In this document: positions 62,255 to 64,000 of the stretch, piece by piece
Numbering within the stretch: the stretch's first letter is position 1
Layout of the letters: each line of letters begins with the position of its first letter
Assembly (NCBI GenBank): GCA_022605425.2
Contig: CM061251.1
Span: 941,215-1,005,214, forward strand
Direction: 5' to 3'
Source: Hamiltosporidium tvaerminnensis
Lineage: Eukaryota > Microsporidia > Dubosqiidae
DNA: 64,000 nt
The notes under the pieces: generated by a model
What the model saw: the letters and a program-made list of their open reading frames with translations, nothing else
Told to the model about the DNA's origin: nothing
Database searches by the model: none
Position numbers and translations under genes: made by a program

Positions 62255-63120
62255 GAACAGTTAGGGTAAATATACATTTTCTCTTTTCGGTAGGGATGAC
62301 TTTATTTTCAAAAACGACTATTTTAACATTTTATATTTAAATAAATCCAAAAAAAAAGTTAGGAAAAAAAATTAAATTTTTATTTATGAAAATTTTATTC
62401 GGCTCTTGTAAATCAGTTATGAAAGAAACTAATAACTCTTATCTAGTTAGTGGGGTTATGAAATGTACTTTTCTTTGAATAAACCAGCGTGAAACAAATC
62501 TTCTTGTTTTTGAATTGGGAAAATATGTTTTATAAATTTTGCTATGCTTTTAAGCCAAATAAATTTTAATGTAGGCTAGGGAAATGAGAAGTATAGAAAG
62601 AAAAAGAAAAGTTAGGGAAAAAGAAAGCCAAAGTTAGGGAACATAAAAGTGAGTTAAGGAAAAATGAAAACTAGACAAGCATGTAATCACTACTTTGAAA
62701 AATTTAGTAAGGAAGTACATGGTATAGTTATGGGAAAAAGAAAATGGATCTTTAAAAGGAAAGGAGGTTAGGAAGAACAGAATTAGTTAGGAAACAAAGA
62801 AAGTTATTGAAAAAAAGAAGTATTTATAGAAGAAAATATATTTACTTAAAAAAATTCTTAGATAGAGAAACAGGAAACTTTTTTAAAAAAGAATTTGTTA
62901 TAGAAAAAGAAAATTGGTGAGACAATGATTAGTTTAGTGAGACATTAATTGGGGTAGGGGAAAATGAGTAGTATTGAACAGAGGATAGGGTGTGGGATAA
63001 AAAGGTTTTTGAGAAAATAATTAGTTTGGAAAAACGATTATAAAGTAAGGAAAAGAAACAGCAGAGAAAAATATATTAGTAAGGGTTGTAAAGAATTTGG
63101 TTGGGGAATTAAAACAAATC
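62255..63120 (+). repeat. Telomere-associated purine-rich tract with degenerate telomere words
   Basis: Here the plus strand becomes rich in both A and G, especially 62,575-63,115. TTAGGG occurs at 62,261, 62,612 and 62,634, and TTAGGA at 62,359, 62,768 and 62,785, scattered among GA-rich DNA. These words share orientation with the terminal array. They look like decayed or captured telomere sequence, or a G-strand-biased spacer. Confidence 0.65.
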
Positions 63121-64000
63121 TAGGGTTAGGGTTAGGGTTAGGGTTAGGGTTAGGGTTAGGGTTAGGGTTAGGGTTAGGGTTAGGGTTAGGGTTAGGGTTA
63201 GGGTTAGGGTTAGGGTTAGGGTTAGGGTTAGGGTTAGGGTTAGGGTTAGGGTTAGGGTTAGGGTTAGGGTTAGGGTTAGGGTTAGGGTTAGGGTTAGGGT
63301 TAGGGTTAGGGTTAGGGTTAGGGTTAGGGTTAGGGTTAGGGTTAGGGTTAGGGTTAGGGTTAGGGTTAGGGTTAGGGTTAGGGTTAGGGTTAGGGTTAGG
63401 GTTAGGGTTAGGGTTAGGGTTAGGGTTAGGGTTAGGGTTAGGGTTAGGGTTAGGGTTAGGGTTAGGGTTAGGGTTAGGGTTAGGGTTAGGGTTAGGGTTA
63501 GGGTTAGGGTTAGGGTTAGGGTTAGGGTTAGGGTTAGGGTTAGGGTTAGGGTTAGGGTTAGGGTTAGGGTTAGGGTTAGGGTTAGGGTTAGGGTTAGGGT
63601 TAGGGTTAGGGTTAGGGTTAGGGTTAGGGTTAGGGTTAGGGTTAGGGTTAGGGTTAGGGTTAGGGTTAGGGTTAGGGTTAGGGTTAGGGTTAGGGTTAGG
63701 GTTAGGGTTAGGGTTAGGGTTAGGGTTAGGGTTAGGGTTAGGGTTAGGGTTAGGGTTAGGGTTAGGGTTAGGGTTAGGGTTAGGGTTAGGGTTAGGGTTA
63801 GGGTTAGGGTTAGGGTTAGGGTTAGGGTTAGGGTTAGGGTTAGGGTTAGGGTTAGGGTTAGGGTTAGGGTTAGGGTTAGGGTTAGGGTTAGGGTTAGGGT
63901 TAGGGTTAGGGTTAGGGTTAGGGTTAGGGTTAGGGTTAGGGTTAGGGTTAGGGTTAGGGTTAGGGTTAGGGTTAGGGTTAGGGTTAGGGTTAGGGTTGGG
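63121..64000 (+). repeat. Telomere, (TTAGGG)n
   Basis: TAGGG, then 145 perfect TTAGGG units, then a terminal TTGGG lacking one A. The array fills all 880 bases to the window end, with the G-rich strand pointing outward, as at a right-hand chromosome end. No variant repeats occur except the last unit, which may be a sequencing or assembly edge. Confidence 0.99.

Noticed and set aside
1-64000. CRISPR arrays, bacterial operons, rRNA genes
   Set aside because: No spaced direct repeats of CRISPR type, no ribosome-binding-site/operon layout and no rRNA-like sequence were seen. The telomere shows a eukaryotic chromosome.

Overview
This window is the right-hand end of a eukaryotic chromosome. The last 880 bases are an almost perfect array of TTAGGG with the G-rich strand running to the window end. 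The rest is very A+T-rich, about four fifths by eye, and gene-poor. No intact housekeeping gene, tRNA or rRNA was found. The best taxonomic clue is a coding fragment at 2,872-3,453, which looks like the C-terminal endonuclease-like domain of an R4/Dong-type non-LTR retrotransposon of the sort I associate with microsporidia. I infer a repeat-laden microsporidian subtelomere with moderate confidence. Another AT-rich fungal or protist lineage is not excluded.

Layout. (1) 0.7-3.6 kb holds copy A of a roughly 2-kb dispersed repeat family, called SubT here, interrupted by the retrotransposon fragment. (2) About 4.95-7.7 kb is a degenerate tandem array with a period near 182 bp. (3) 7.8-13.1 kb is mostly featureless, with two weak coding relics. 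(4) 13.2-20.6 kb and 35.5-45.5 kb are two collinear, strongly diverged copies of one large block. They share an imperfect palindrome, a signal-peptide-like ORF relic, a small ORF (intact at 42.3 kb, broken at 17.7 kb) and a SubT copy at the end. (5) SubT copies B, C and F lie at 22.2-24.5, 31.0-33.3 and 58.3-59.1 kb. (6) Two decayed non-LTR retrotransposons lie on the minus strand. The one at 24.7-28.4 kb has RT motifs in order (RPISL, KLFEK, motif A-like, LPQ, YAED). The one at 49.5-52.9 kb is an R4/Dong-like single-ORF element. (7) Other minus-strand coding relics lie at 33.9-35.2 and 46.0-46.4 kb. (8) Before the telomere comes an A-rich tract and then a purine-rich tract with scattered TTAGG(G/A) words.

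The window behaves as a graveyard of duplicated subtelomeric blocks and dead retroelements. Most recognisable coding remains are on the minus strand, reading away from the telomere. The best intact-gene candidate is a 91-codon minus-strand ORF at 56,217-56,492 with a C-rich signal upstream. The least explained parts are the SubT family with its hyperconserved core, the palindromes preserved in three copies, and the ~182-bp array. All homology statements come from reading and hand translation. No database search was run.
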